Source: Limnohabitans sp. 2KL-17 (GTDB taxonomy: Bacteria; Pseudomonadota; Gammaproteobacteria; Burkholderiales; Burkholderiaceae_C). Taken from it: a stretch of DNA of 64,000 bases. The position numbers and the translations under genes were made by a program. Positions 8,593 to 16,960 of the stretch are shown piece by piece; position 1 is the stretch's first letter; every line of letters starts with the position of its first letter. Where the stretch lies: positions 1 to 64,000 of the forward strand of contig NZ_NESK01000007.1 in NCBI RefSeq assembly GCF_003063415.1, given 5' to 3'. A model generated the notes under the pieces. The model saw nothing but the letters and a program-made list of their open reading frames with translations. It did not search any database and was not told the origin of the DNA.

Positions 8593-8657
8593 AAAAAGTT
8601 CATCGCTTCTTTGCATTTGATCAGCTTGCTTTCATAATTTGAGAACTGGAATTTTTT

Positions 8658-9785
8658 ATGTTGTCCTGGGACGATCAAGTCAAATCTGCGCCGCAAACTG
8701 CGATGCCTTCTTTTTCTGGTGCTGATGAAACAACAGCACCTGCCGCCGCATCTTCAACTGCAAGTCCTCGCCGCATGAATGCGGCTGACAAACGCATCAT
8801 CAACGGCCAGACCGACGTCAATCAACTCGTGCCTTTTAAATACAAATGGGCTTGGGAAAAATACCTGGCTACCTGCGCCAACCACTGGATGCCGCAGGAA
8901 GTGAATATGAACCGAGACATCGCCCTCTGGAAAGACCCCAACGGTCTGACCGAAGACGAGCGGCGCATAGTTAAACGAAACCTCGGCTTTTTTGTGACAG
9001 CCGACTCTTTGGCTGCTAACAACATCACGCTGGGCACTTACCGCCACATCACAGCCCCGGAATGCCGTCAGTTCCTGTTGCGCCAGGCATTTGAAGAAGC
9101 GATTCACACCCACGCTTACCAATACATCGTGGAGTCGCTGGGTCTGGACGAAAGCGATATCTTTAACGCTTACAACGAAATCAAATCCATTCGCGACAAG
9201 GACGAGTTCCTGATCCCGTTCATCAACGTGATCATGGACCCTCATTTCAAGACTGGAACCTTGCAAAACGACCAGGTTCTGCTGAAGTCTTTGATCGTCT
9301 TTGCTTGCCTCATGGAAGGTCTGTTTTTCTACGTCGGATTCACACAAATTTTGGCATTGGGGCGCCAAAACAAGATGACGGGTGCCGCAGAGCAATACCA
9401 GTACATCCTGCGCGACGAATCCATGCACTGCAATTTCGGTATTGATCTGATCAACACCATCAAACTCGAAAATCCACAACTTTGGACAGCAGAGTTCAAG
9501 GCGGAAATCAAAGATCTTTTTCTTCACGCGGTTGAACTCGAATACCGTTACGCCGAAGACACCATGCCCCGTGGCGTGCTGGGCATGAATGCATCCATGT
9601 TTAAAGGCTACTTGCGTTATATCGCCAACCGACGCGCCGTGCAGATTGGCCTTGAAGCACTGTTCCCGAATGAAGAGAATCCGTTCCCATGGATGAGCGA
9701 AATGATTGATCTGAAAAAAGAACGTAATTTCTTTGAAACCCGGGTCATTGAATACCAATCCGGTGGGGCCTTATCCTGGGACTGA
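8658..9785 (+). CDS. nrdB: Ribonucleoside-diphosphate reductase class Ia, beta subunit
   Basis: The 375-residue ferritin-like subunit carries the di-iron/tyrosyl-radical cofactor that starts catalysis in NrdA. Metal ligands are visible in FVTADSLAA (Asp), [10 protein letters not shown] (Glu and His), LMEGLFFY (Glu) and [10 protein letters not shown] (Glu and His). The radical Tyr is four residues after the ligand His in EAIHTHAY, matching Tyr122 of E. coli. The C-terminus ends GGALSWD, where the tail docks on NrdA. The N-terminus begins MLSWDD, an echo of that tail. A 40-residue Ala/Ser/Thr-rich N-terminal segment precedes the folded part. It has its own 141-bp upstream gap with a stem-loop. 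Confidence 0.95.
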   Translation: MLSWDDQVKSAPQTAMPSFSGADETTAPAAASSTASPRRMNAADKRIINGQTDVNQLVPFKYKWAWEKYLATCANHWMPQEVNMNRDIALWKDPNGLTEDERRIVKRNLGFFVTADSLAANNITLGTYRHITAPECRQFLLRQAFEEAIHTHAYQYIVESLGLDESDIFNAYNEIKSIRDKDEFLIPFINVIMDPHFKTGTLQNDQVLLKSLIVFACLMEGLFFYVGFTQILALGRQNKMTGAAEQYQYILRDESMHCNFGIDLINTIKLENPQLWTAEFKAEIKDLFLHAVELEYRYAEDTMPRGVLGMNASMFKGYLRYIANRRAVQIGLEALFPNEENPFPWMSEMIDLKKERNFFETRVIEYQSGGALSWD

Positions 9786-9819
9786 TTTTCTGAAAACCTG
9801 TCGAATGAAACCCCTTTTC

Positions 9820-9900
9820 AAGCCACACTCCAAATTGCCCTCGGGCGATATGCGGTGTGGCTTTACTGCGTTCATGGTGTTGAGGGCCTCCTCAGCACCA
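9820..9900 (+). terminator. Two hairpins in the nrdB 3' region
   Basis: A perfect 9-bp inverted repeat, aagccacac (9820-9828) with gtgtggctt (9855-9863), encloses a small GCCC/GGGC hairpin. A second near-perfect hairpin, tggtgttgagg with cctcagcacca, spans 9875-9900. Neither is followed by a good T-run, so termination is only one possible role; 3' end protection is another. Confidence 0.4.
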
Positions 9901-9977
9901 TGGATCGCTTTGTGCAATCCAACAAGCACCAAGCGTTCCCTTTCCGTTGAGTTCTCAACTTGATCAAGGAGAAAACC

Positions 9978-10478
9978 ATGGCAACTGCAAAAAAAGTAGC
10001 GGCAAAAAAAGCTGCTCCAGCGAAAAAGGCCGTTATGGCCAAAAAACCAGCCGCTAAGAAAGCGGCTCCGGCTAAAAAAGTAGCCGCCAAAAAGCCAGCA
10101 GCCAAAAAAGCTGCACCGGCTAAAAAAGCTGCTCCTAAAAAAGTAGCCGCCAAAAAGCCAGCAGCTAAAAAAGCTGCACCGGCTAAAAAAGCTGCTCCTA
10201 AAAAAGTAGCCGCCAAAAAGCCAGCAGCCAAAAAAGCTGCACCGGCCAAAAAAGCTGCACCGGCTAAAAAAGCAGCCGCCAAAAAAGCTGCACCGGCTAA
10301 AAAAGCTGCGGCCAAAAAAGCTGCTGCTAAAAAGCCAGCTGCTAAAAAGCCGGCTGTGAAAAAGGCTGCTAAAAAGCCGGCTGCAAAGAAGGCATCCAAA
10401 GCACCCGCTGCCCCCGCTGCACAAACCACACTGAATCCTCAAGCTGCATGGCCGTTTCCTTCGGCCGCAAAGCCCTGA
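9978..10478 (+). CDS. Histone H1-like DNA-binding protein (Lys/Ala/Pro repeats)
   Basis: A 166-residue protein made almost wholly of AAKK, PAKK and KKVAAKKPA repeats, strongly basic and predicted to be disordered. It resembles the bacterial H1-like/AlgP/HctB group that binds DNA non-specifically. The C-terminus departs from the repeats: TTLNPQAAWPFPSAAKP, a tail also known in Burkholderiales relatives. The start is ATG 9978 with AAGGAG seven bases upstream. At the DNA level the middle is a 63-bp tandem repeat, so length variation between strains is likely. A strong terminator follows. The gene stands alone between nrdB and the convergent DUF3426 gene. Confidence 0.85.
   Translation: MATAKKVAAKKAAPAKKAVMAKKPAAKKAAPAKKVAAKKPAAKKAAPAKKAAPKKVAAKKPAAKKAAPAKKAAPKKVAAKKPAAKKAAPAKKAAPAKKAAAKKAAPAKKAAAKKAAAKKPAAKKPAVKKAAKKPAAKKASKAPAAPAAQTTLNPQAAWPFPSAAKP
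10075..10265 (+). repeat. 63-bp tandem repeat, about three copies, inside the H1-like gene
   Basis: The string tagccgccaaaaagccagca recurs at 10081, 10144 and (with the same start) 10207, an exact 63-bp period. Each unit encodes 21 residues of the type KKVAAKKPAAKKAAPAKKAAP. The copies are almost identical in DNA, including synonymous positions. This points to recent duplication by slippage or recombination rather than only selection for composition. Confidence 0.85.
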
Positions 10479-10504
10479 TTCAACTGTTAGGCGCGCGTAG
10501 CCCT

Positions 10505-10539
10505 AAAGCCCAACACTGGAAACGGTGTTGGGCTTTTTT
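10505..10539 (+). terminator. Rho-independent terminator after the H1-like gene
   Basis: The stem aaagcccaacac / gtgttgggcttt (12 bp, perfect) with an 8-base loop is followed by further T residues. It lies 27 bp after the stop codon of the H1-like gene. Confidence 0.9.
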
Positions 10540-10588
10540 ATGGTTTGCGTGCATCGAGGATAAACCTCACATGCTCAGGATTTCAAAA

Positions 10589-11407
10589 TCAGGGGTAAAA
10601 ACTAAGGAGACGGTAACCTGATGGCGACAAACCTGCTTCGGGCATGACTTGCAATTTGCCCTCCAAAATTTCTCCTTGTGCCAGCGCTGCAGGCGCCTCA
10701 AGTTCCGACACAGAGAAAACGCGCCGCACAAGGGTTTTATCCTGAGCATTCAACAGTGTCAACTCAAGGGCAGGCATCTGCAACTGATGCGATGTGGCGT
10801 TGCGCACTGACCAACTTAGCAAAAACCCATCCCCCTGCGGCATCAGACTGGAGTTTTCGATGACCACGCCATCGCGAACTTGCAGCGGCAAGATTTCACA
10901 GGCAAGTACACGACAGACCACATGCAATATTTTGGCGACATGTGGGTTCTTTTCCACCAGCGTTTGCCGCTCCATCCAAAGCCACTGAAATGCGAGAGTG
11001 AACAACAAGACTGCAGCAAACCATTTGGAGGCCCACGAACCCGACTTACTTCGCTGAGGCTGGGATGTATCCGTCTGATCTGCCCCACGCTCCAATGGCA
11101 ATGGCGAAAGTGGCTTGAATGTAGAGAGCGCATCTTCGAAGGAAGCGACAGCAGAAACTGTCTGAACATCAGAGGATCGATCTTCCTGCTTGAGCAACTC
11201 ATCAACGATGAGTCTTTCAACTGCCACCTCAGCAACAATTTCGCCTGGTAAACCATGGACTGCTTCGGGCCAAGCCACGATCAAGCCTGTGCTGTCAAAT
11301 GCATGCTGGCATTGACCACAACGCAGCCACCCCTGTGCAATTTTCAGTTGATCGGACACCACTTTGTAAGTGGTGCCACATTTCGGGCAGCGAGCGACCC
11401 AACTCAT
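10589..11407 (-). CDS. Zinc-ribbon and DUF3426 membrane protein
   Basis: The 272-residue protein starts with an MJ0042-type zinc ribbon (ARCPKCGTTYKV then LRCGQCQHAFD: two CxxC pairs). A linker, one transmembrane helix (WFAAVLLFTLAFQWLWM, about residues 129-145) and a C-terminal periplasmic DUF3426 domain follow. The function is unknown. It is the conserved downstream neighbour of prmA in Burkholderiales, and here it follows prmA by 40 bp in the same orientation. The ATG at 11407 begins the zinc ribbon directly, so the start is well supported. Confidence 0.85.
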   Translation of the reverse strand: MSWVARCPKCGTTYKVVSDQLKIAQGWLRCGQCQHAFDSTGLIVAWPEAVHGLPGEIVAEVAVERLIVDELLKQEDRSSDVQTVSAVASFEDALSTFKPLSPLPLERGADQTDTSQPQRSKSGSWASKWFAAVLLFTLAFQWLWMERQTLVEKNPHVAKILHVVCRVLACEILPLQVRDGVVIENSSLMPQGDGFLLSWSVRNATSHQLQMPALELTLLNAQDKTLVRRVFSVSELEAPAALAQGEILEGKLQVMPEAGLSPSGYRLLSFYP

Positions 11408-11447
11408 GGCATATGAAAGATCATGGCCAACACCAGCACCCCACAGG

Positions 11448-12344
11448 TCAAGCCAGAGCGACTGGCGATGTGGCCGTCATCAGAATCCAGCCGTCTTCGC
11501 TGTCGGCAACTTCCAATTGGATCCAGGGAGCGTACGCGGCCTTCAGTTCATCGGCCTGGCGCTCCAATATGCCTGCGAGCACCAAGGAACCACCTGAGGC
11601 CACATAAGAAACCAACAAGGGTGCCAAAACCTTGAGCGGCGAAGCCAGGATGTTGGCCAGAACCGTTTGGTATTGACCTTGTGCTTTGTCAGGTAAGCCA
11701 GCGACCAAGTTCACGCCGTTGGCTTCGGCATTGAGAACTGTGGACGTTACGGCGGCAACGTCGATGTCAACGGCGTCGATTTCCCGCGCACCGTATTTGG
11801 CAGCCCCAATGGCAAGGATGCCCGAACCGCAACCGTAGTCCAGCACCCGCTGGCCCTGCACGCCATGCTGTGCAATCCAGCGTAAACACATGCGGGTGGT
11901 GGGGTGCGTCCCAGTGCCAAATGCCAGGCCAGGATCGAGCCTAATGATCTGCCGGGCTTGCGCCGGTGGTTGGTGCCAAGTAGGCACGATCCAAAAATCG
12001 GGCGTAATTTCAACCGGTGCAAACTGCGATTGGGTTAAACGAACCCAATCCTGATCAGCGACAGTCTGAACACCGACCATGTGACAAGCTTCAAAGAAGT
12101 CTTGCGCAGAAAGTAGCTGAAGCGCCTCTCGGGCTTGTGACTCTTGCGCAAACAGTGCCGTCATGCGAGACCGTTGCCACCCGTCTTTGGGTGGCGGCAT
12201 GCCAGGCTCACCAAACAAAGCCTGCTCCGCAGGGGTCTGCGCATCGGCATCTTCAACCGACACGCTCAAGGCATCCAGGGCGTCCAGGGCATCACTCAGA
12301 ACATCCACACGTTCCTCGGGGCACAACAGGCTCAGTTCAAACAT
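11448..12344 (-). CDS. prmA: Ribosomal protein L11 methyltransferase PrmA
   Basis: The 298-residue SAM-dependent enzyme trimethylates ribosomal protein L11 on Lys and alpha-amino groups. The N-terminal substrate-recognition domain is followed by the Rossmann methyltransferase domain. Motifs are LDPGLAFGTGTHPTTRMCL, VLDYGCGSGILAIGAAK (motif I) and VLANILASPL (the N-x-x-x-x catalytic-loop region). Length is typical. It starts six bases after the accC stop in the same direction, so it is almost certainly in the accBC transcript. Confidence 0.95.
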   Translation of the reverse strand: MFELSLLCPEERVDVLSDALDALDALSVSVEDADAQTPAEQALFGEPGMPPPKDGWQRSRMTALFAQESQAREALQLLSAQDFFEACHMVGVQTVADQDWVRLTQSQFAPVEITPDFWIVPTWHQPPAQARQIIRLDPGLAFGTGTHPTTRMCLRWIAQHGVQGQRVLDYGCGSGILAIGAAKYGAREIDAVDIDVAAVTSTVLNAEANGVNLVAGLPDKAQGQYQTVLANILASPLKVLAPLLVSYVASGGSLVLAGILERQADELKAAYAPWIQLEVADSEDGWILMTATSPVALA

Positions 12345-12350
12345 GACGTT

Positions 12351-13700
12351 TCAGCGCTTGTGCTGGCTCAACCAGTGTTCAAGATAGTGAATGTTGGTGC
12401 CGCCCTGCATGAATTTGGCATCCACCATCAACTCGCGGTGCAAGGGGATGTTGGTATTGATCCCCTCGATCACGGTCTCGGCCAAAGCCGTCTGCATCCG
12501 GGCAAGGGCCTGCTCGCGGGTATCGCCATGAACAATCAATTTACCGATCATTGAATCGTAATTGGGCGGCACGAAATAATTGTTGTAGGCATGCGAATCG
12601 ACACGCACACCAGGGCCACCGGGCATATGCCAAGAAGTGATCCGGCCAGGGGATGGCGTGAACTTGAAGGGGTCTTCTGCGTTCACACGGCACTCAATGG
12701 CGTGGCCACGAATCTGAATTTGGCGTTGGGTAAAGGGCAGTTTTTCGCCCGCAGCCACCATGATTTGCGTCTTCACGATGTCAATGCCAGTGACCCACTC
12801 AGTCACCGGATGCTCGACCTGCACGCGGGTGTTCATCTCGATGAAGTAGAACTCACCGTTTTCATACAAGAACTCGAAAGTTCCAGCACCCCGGTAGTTG
12901 ATTTTTTTGCATGCCGCCACGCAACGTTCACCGATTTTCTCGATCAGCTTGCGGGGAACGCCAGGCGCTGGCGCTTCTTCGATCACCTTTTGGTGGCGGC
13001 GCTGCATGGAGCAATCGCGCTCGCCCAGATAGACCGCGTTCTTGTGCTTGTCGGCCAGGATCTGAATCTCGATATGGCGCGGGTTTTGCAGGAATTTTTC
13101 CATGTAGACCGCAGGATTGCCAAAAGCAGCCCCCGCTTCGGCCTTGGTCATCTGAACGGCATTGATCAATGCGGCTTCTGTGTGCACCACACGCATGCCG
13201 CGACCACCGCCGCCACCTGCTGCTTTGATGATCACCGGGTAACCAACCGACTTGGCAATGCGGCGAATCTGAACCGGATCATCGGGCAACTCGCCTTCCG
13301 AGCCCGGCACGCAAGGCACGCCGGCACGGATCATGGATTGCTTGGCCGAGACCTTGTCTCCCATGATTCGGATCGAATCGGGTGAGGGGCCAATGAACTG
13401 GAAACCGCTTTTTTCGACACGCTCGGCAAAATCGGCGTTTTCGCTTAAAAAGCCATACCCAGGGTGAATCGCTTCGGCATCGGTCACTTCGGCGGCCGAG
13501 ATGATGGCGGGCATGTTGAGGTAGCTCAACGGCGAGGCCGCAGGGCCTATGCAAACAGCCTCCTCGGCCAATTTGACATATTTGGCTTCTTTGTCGGCTT
13601 CGGAGTAAACCATCACCGCCTTGACGCCCAGCTCACGGCACGCGCGCTGGATGCGCAAGGCAATTTCGCCTCGGTTGGCTACCAGGATTTTCTTGAACAT
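12351..13700 (-). CDS. accC: Acetyl-CoA carboxylase, biotin carboxylase subunit
   Basis: The 449-residue ATP-grasp enzyme carboxylates the biotin on AccB, the first step of fatty acid synthesis. Visible motifs are the N-terminal [14 protein letters not shown], the glycine-rich ATP loop [14 protein letters not shown], the biotin-site [12 protein letters not shown], the metal-binding [18 protein letters not shown] and [10 protein letters not shown]. Length equals that of E. coli AccC. It lies 15 bp after accB in the same operon, and prmA follows. Confidence 0.98.
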   Translation of the reverse strand: MFKKILVANRGEIALRIQRACRELGVKAVMVYSEADKEAKYVKLAEEAVCIGPAASPLSYLNMPAIISAAEVTDAEAIHPGYGFLSENADFAERVEKSGFQFIGPSPDSIRIMGDKVSAKQSMIRAGVPCVPGSEGELPDDPVQIRRIAKSVGYPVIIKAAGGGGGRGMRVVHTEAALINAVQMTKAEAGAAFGNPAVYMEKFLQNPRHIEIQILADKHKNAVYLGERDCSMQRRHQKVIEEAPAPGVPRKLIEKIGERCVAACKKINYRGAGTFEFLYENGEFYFIEMNTRVQVEHPVTEWVTGIDIVKTQIMVAAGEKLPFTQRQIQIRGHAIECRVNAEDPFKFTPSPGRITSWHMPGGPGVRVDSHAYNNYFVPPNYDSMIGKLIVHGDTREQALARMQTALAETVIEGINTNIPLHRELMVDAKFMQGGTNIHYLEHWLSQHKR

Positions 13701-13715
13701 GAAATCCCCGTTTGC

Positions 13716-14165
13716 TTATTCGACGATGAACAAAGGCTGACCGTATTCCACCGCCTGGCCGTTTTCACAGAGGATCTGTGTGACCGTACCGGCCTTGTCG
13801 GACTCGATCTCGTTCAGAATCTTCATGGCTTCGATGATGCACAGGGTGTCGCCCTCTTTGACCACAGAGCCAATCTGGATGAACGGGGCAGACCCAGGAC
13901 TGGAAGATCGGTAAAAAGTGCCCACCATGGGTGATTTGACCGCATGGCCAGCAGGCGCCGCAACGGCAATGGGGGCTTCAACCGGGGCCACTGGTGCAGG
14001 TGCCAGAGCCGCAGCAATGGGTGCGGCTTGTTGCATCACCACAGGTGCGGCTACGCCCATGCTCTTGACGATCCGGACTTTGCCTTCAGCTTCGGTGATT
14101 TCCAGCTCCGACACATTCGAATCGGACACCAAGTCAATCAGGGTTTTAAGTTTGCGTAAATCCAT
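13716..14165 (-). CDS. accB: Acetyl-CoA carboxylase, biotin carboxyl carrier protein
   Basis: The 149-residue carrier presents biotin to AccC and to the carboxyltransferase. An N-terminal helical segment ([20 protein letters not shown]) is joined by an Ala/Pro-rich hinge to the biotinyl domain. That domain has the biotinylation motif [10 protein letters not shown] and the protruding-thumb sequence [16 protein letters not shown] lies just upstream of the ATG. It leads the accB-accC-prmA-DUF3426 operon; its promoter must lie in the 160-bp gap towards the TlpA-like gene. AT-rich TTGAAA and TGTAAA elements are present there, but I cannot fix a promoter. Confidence 0.97.
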   Translation of the reverse strand: MDLRKLKTLIDLVSDSNVSELEITEAEGKVRIVKSMGVAAPVVMQQAAPIAAALAPAPVAPVEAPIAVAAPAGHAVKSPMVGTFYRSSSPGSAPFIQIGSVVKEGDTLCIIEAMKILNEIESDKAGTVTQILCENGQAVEYGQPLFIVE

Positions 14166-14325
14166 AGAGCCTCCAAAGCAACAAACACAGATAGTTGGCT
14201 GAATTTACACTAAATTTCAACAACGTCCATTGAAATTGTCTTTAAAGTTTGGAATTGGGTTTGCTTTCAATGCAAGCAGACGCATCATCAAATGACGGCA
14301 TGCCCCGCCTCCAACCTGCAAGGCC

Positions 14326-14886
14326 TCAGCCTTGTGCACCGCGCCATTGCGCGAGATCATCTGGCGTTAATTGCCCCATTTTTTGTCTCCAAATGCTGCC
14401 ATCTGCCTTGAAAAAAACCGTAAAAGGCAATCCTCCTGAAGCATTACCCAGTAATTTGGCCAACTCGGTTCCTTCCAGTCCGGCCATACCAATCGGAAAT
14501 CCGAGGGGTTGCCGGGCGAGAAAACGGCGCACAGCACTGGGCTGATCGATGGCCAAAGCCACGACTTGGTGGCCGTTGGCTGAATTTTCGCGCCAGAAGG
14601 CGTCAATCATAGGCAGTTCATCGACACAAGGCGGGCACCATGTGGCCCAAAAATTCAGCAAAAGGGGTTTGCCCTGAAAACTGGCCAGCCCCAGCCCCTC
14701 GCCAGATGGCGTCTCAAACTGCTGGGCCCAAACTAAGTGAGCAGCCGTTGCGGTCACAGGCAGGGGCTCAAAACGACGCAGGGCCACCCCCACACCTGCC
14801 ACGGCAGCAGCCGCACCGACACCCAAAATAAGATTGCGCCTTGAAGCACCAGAGCTTTGATTCTTCATGTCCAAATTGTCTTTCAT
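14326..14886 (-). CDS. TlpA-type thioredoxin-like protein, membrane anchored
   Basis: The 186-residue thiol-disulfide oxidoreductase has a basic N-terminus and an uncleaved or signal-anchor hydrophobic stretch (LILGVGAAAAVAGVGVAL, about residues 19-36). The thioredoxin fold carries the active-site WATWCPPC. The cis-Pro side is represented by GLPFTVFF. Such proteins act in the periplasm, often reducing apocytochrome c or other cysteines. The start at 14886 overlaps the previous gene's stop as ATGA, supporting this start over the internal ATG at 14868. A twin-arginine-like SRRN precedes the helix, but the motif is incomplete. Confidence 0.88.
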   Translation of the reverse strand: MKDNLDMKNQSSGASRRNLILGVGAAAAVAGVGVALRRFEPLPVTATAAHLVWAQQFETPSGEGLGLASFQGKPLLLNFWATWCPPCVDELPMIDAFWRENSANGHQVVALAIDQPSAVRRFLARQPLGFPIGMAGLEGTELAKLLGNASGGLPFTVFFKADGSIWRQKMGQLTPDDLAQWRGAQG

Positions 14887-15473
14887 GCGGCCAACAGGCG
14901 CTCAAGCGCCTGCAAATCCCCCCGGGGCGAGCGGCCTTGTTTATCGGGCAACAAGGCCCCGCGCAGATCGTCCAGATCGTAAATGCGCAGGTGAACCCCG
15001 ACATCTTCGTTCAGAGGCTCACAAAAGCTGTGCAAGCTCAACACATCCACGTCATCACCGTGCAGGCCCCGAACGGTTTGCACCTCATAACGCTGGTCCT
15101 GGTTGATCAAGGCAATCTCCGCTGATTTGGGGTCATCGCAAAACAAGGCCAGGTCGATGTCACACAAACGTGTGGCCCAACCTTGCCAAACAGCCCCCCC
15201 TAAGTGCGGACGAAACTCCTTCAGGCGCAGCATCCAGACCCGGGCCAGTTCGCGCAAGGCCCGCAACTCGGCTGGCTGGGTATCGGCGCAAAACAAGGCA
15301 ATGTAGTCGCGCACCTCGGACTCGACCACGTCGTTGGTTGGCAAGGCAGTCCGGCCAGGCAAGCCCAGCACTTTGAGGGCGCGGTGCTTGGCAGGACCAA
15401 AAGCCAGGCCTTCTTCCACCACCAGGCGGGCGGCAGTGGCTGCAATTTCGAGGGCAACATCGTTCATGGACAT
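14883..15473 (-). CDS. Conserved hypothetical protein, possibly nucleotidyltransferase-like
   Basis: This 196-residue, mainly helical protein matches no family I can name with confidence. A segment reading ATRLCDIDLALFCDD recalls the DxD strand of nucleotidyltransferases (SDIDLLV), but the preceding GS motif is not clear, so this is only a hint. The C-terminus is rich in acidic residues (GDDVDVLSLHSFCE). It is divergent from mpl with 56 bp between the starts and overlaps the TlpA-like gene by ATGA. Membership of that two-gene operon is the only contextual clue. Confidence 0.6.
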   Translation of the reverse strand: MSMNDVALEIAATAARLVVEEGLAFGPAKHRALKVLGLPGRTALPTNDVVESEVRDYIALFCADTQPAELRALRELARVWMLRLKEFRPHLGGAVWQGWATRLCDIDLALFCDDPKSAEIALINQDQRYEVQTVRGLHGDDVDVLSLHSFCEPLNEDVGVHLRIYDLDDLRGALLPDKQGRSPRGDLQALERLLAA

Positions 15474-15529
15474 GGATTGTGCCCGGCTGAAAGCCGGGAA
15501 AGCGCTTGCATCCCCCCTAAAATCCGGAC

Positions 15530-16897
15530 ATGCATATACATATTCTGGGCATTTGTGGCACCTTCATGGGTGGATTGGCCGCCTTGGCGCGGGAAGCCGG
15601 ACACCGGGTGACCGGTTGTGACGCGGGCGTCTACCCCCCCATGAGCGACCAATTGAGCGCTTTGGGCATTGGCTTGATAGAGGGCTTTGGTGCCGAGCAG
15701 CTGGCCTTGAACCCCGACATCTACGTGATCGGCAACGTCGTCAGCCGTGCCCGCCTGGGCGATGGGAGCCCCAAATTCCCACTGATGGAAGCCATTCTGG
15801 AGGCTGGTGCGCCCTACACCAGTGGTCCGCAATGGCTGTCAGAGCAAGTGTTGCAAGGACGCCATGTGCTGGCCGTTGCTGGCACGCACGGCAAGACCAC
15901 CACCACCTCGATGCTGGCCTGGGTGCTGGAGCAAGCCGGTCTGCAACCCGGCTTCCTGGTCGGTGGCGTGCCCCTGAACTTTGGCGTCTCCGCCCGCCTG
16001 GGCAGTGGCAAGTATTTCGTGATCGAAGCCGACGAATACGACACAGCATTTTTCGACAAGCGCAGCAAGTTCGTGCATTACCGCCCACGCACGGCGATTT
16101 TAAACAACCTCGAATTCGACCACGCCGACATTTTTGACGACCTGGCCTCCATTGAGCGCCAGTTTCACCACTTGGTGCGCACCATGCCCAGCTCAGGCCG
16201 GGTGGTGGTCAATGGCTTGGAGGAAAGCCTGACGCGCGTGCTGGCACAAGGCTGCTGGAGCGAAGTCCGCAGTTTTGGATCGACCGTGAGCGACTTCGTC
16301 GCCGAAGGCGAACCGTCCAACTTCAAAGTGTTGCAGGCGGGCCAAGCCGTGGCCGGCGTGCAATGGTGCATCGGCGGCGTGCACAACCAGCTCAACGCGC
16401 TGGCAACCATTGCTGCCGCAGAGCATGTCGGCGTGAGCCCCGTCTTGGCGGCGCAGGCGCTGGGCACTTTCGAGAACGTCAAACGACGCATGGAACTGCG
16501 TGGCACAGTGAAAGGCATCACCGTCTATGACGACTTTGCCCACCACCCCACGGCGATCCGCACCACAGTCAATGGCTTGCGCCGCCAGATTGGCAAGGCG
16601 CGCATCCTGGCCATCTTTGAGCCACGCAGCAACACCATGAAACTGGGCGCCATGAAAGCCCAGTTGCCTTGGAGCCTAGAAGAAGCCGATCTGGCTTTTT
16701 GCCATTCAGGTGGTCTGGGCTGGGATGCCGCAGCCGTCCTCGCACCCATGGGCGCAAAAGCGCAAGTGGGCGCCAACATTGACGAAGTGATCGCACAGGT
16801 CATGGCCCAGGTGCAGCCTGGCGACCAATTGCTGTGTATGAGCAATGGCGGCTTTGGCGGCGTCCACGCCAAGCTGCTGGAAGCCTTGCAGCGCTAG
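15530..16897 (+). CDS. mpl: UDP-MurNAc:L-alanyl-gamma-D-glutamyl-meso-DAP ligase Mpl
   Basis: The 455-residue Mur-ligase family enzyme reattaches recycled tripeptide to UDP-MurNAc. It has the N-terminal Rossmann domain (HILGICGTFMGGLA), the central ATPase P-loop [15 protein letters not shown], the motif VIEADEYDTAFFDKRSKF that separates Mpl from MurC, and NLEFDHADIF. It complements AmpD, encoded earlier in the window, in the same recycling pathway. A short perfect palindrome (cccggct/agccggg, 15482-15498) lies in the divergent promoter region. A bidirectional terminator closes the gene against aroG. Confidence 0.95.
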   Translation: MHIHILGICGTFMGGLAALAREAGHRVTGCDAGVYPPMSDQLSALGIGLIEGFGAEQLALNPDIYVIGNVVSRARLGDGSPKFPLMEAILEAGAPYTSGPQWLSEQVLQGRHVLAVAGTHGKTTTTSMLAWVLEQAGLQPGFLVGGVPLNFGVSARLGSGKYFVIEADEYDTAFFDKRSKFVHYRPRTAILNNLEFDHADIFDDLASIERQFHHLVRTMPSSGRVVVNGLEESLTRVLAQGCWSEVRSFGSTVSDFVAEGEPSNFKVLQAGQAVAGVQWCIGGVHNQLNALATIAAAEHVGVSPVLAAQALGTFENVKRRMELRGTVKGITVYDDFAHHPTAIRTTVNGLRRQIGKARILAIFEPRSNTMKLGAMKAQLPWSLEEADLAFCHSGGLGWDAAAVLAPMGAKAQVGANIDEVIAQVMAQVQPGDQLLCMSNGGFGGVHAKLLEALQR

Positions 16898-16911
16898 CGC
16901 ATATCACCCAT

Positions 16912-16939
16912 GAAAAAGCCCGCAGATGCGGGCTTTTTC
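16912..16939. terminator. Bidirectional terminator between mpl and the DAHP synthase gene
   Basis: The perfect palindrome gaaaaagcccgc / gcgggctttttc has a four-base loop. It gives a GC stem followed by five T residues on either strand and sits between two convergent genes. Confidence 0.9.
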
Positions 16940-16960
16940 ATGGCGCAAGACCTGTGCAAT

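Noticed and set aside
10075-10265. Regularly repeated DNA that might be a CRISPR array
   Set aside because: The repeats are contiguous, in frame and coding, with no unique spacers.
9771-10442. Long minus-strand ORFs rich in Phe/Ser/Cys or Ala/Gly/Phe opposite the H1-like gene
   Set aside because: They are frame shadows of the 63-bp and AAKK-coding repeats; the plus-strand frame has a ribosome-binding site, a terminator and a recognisable family.
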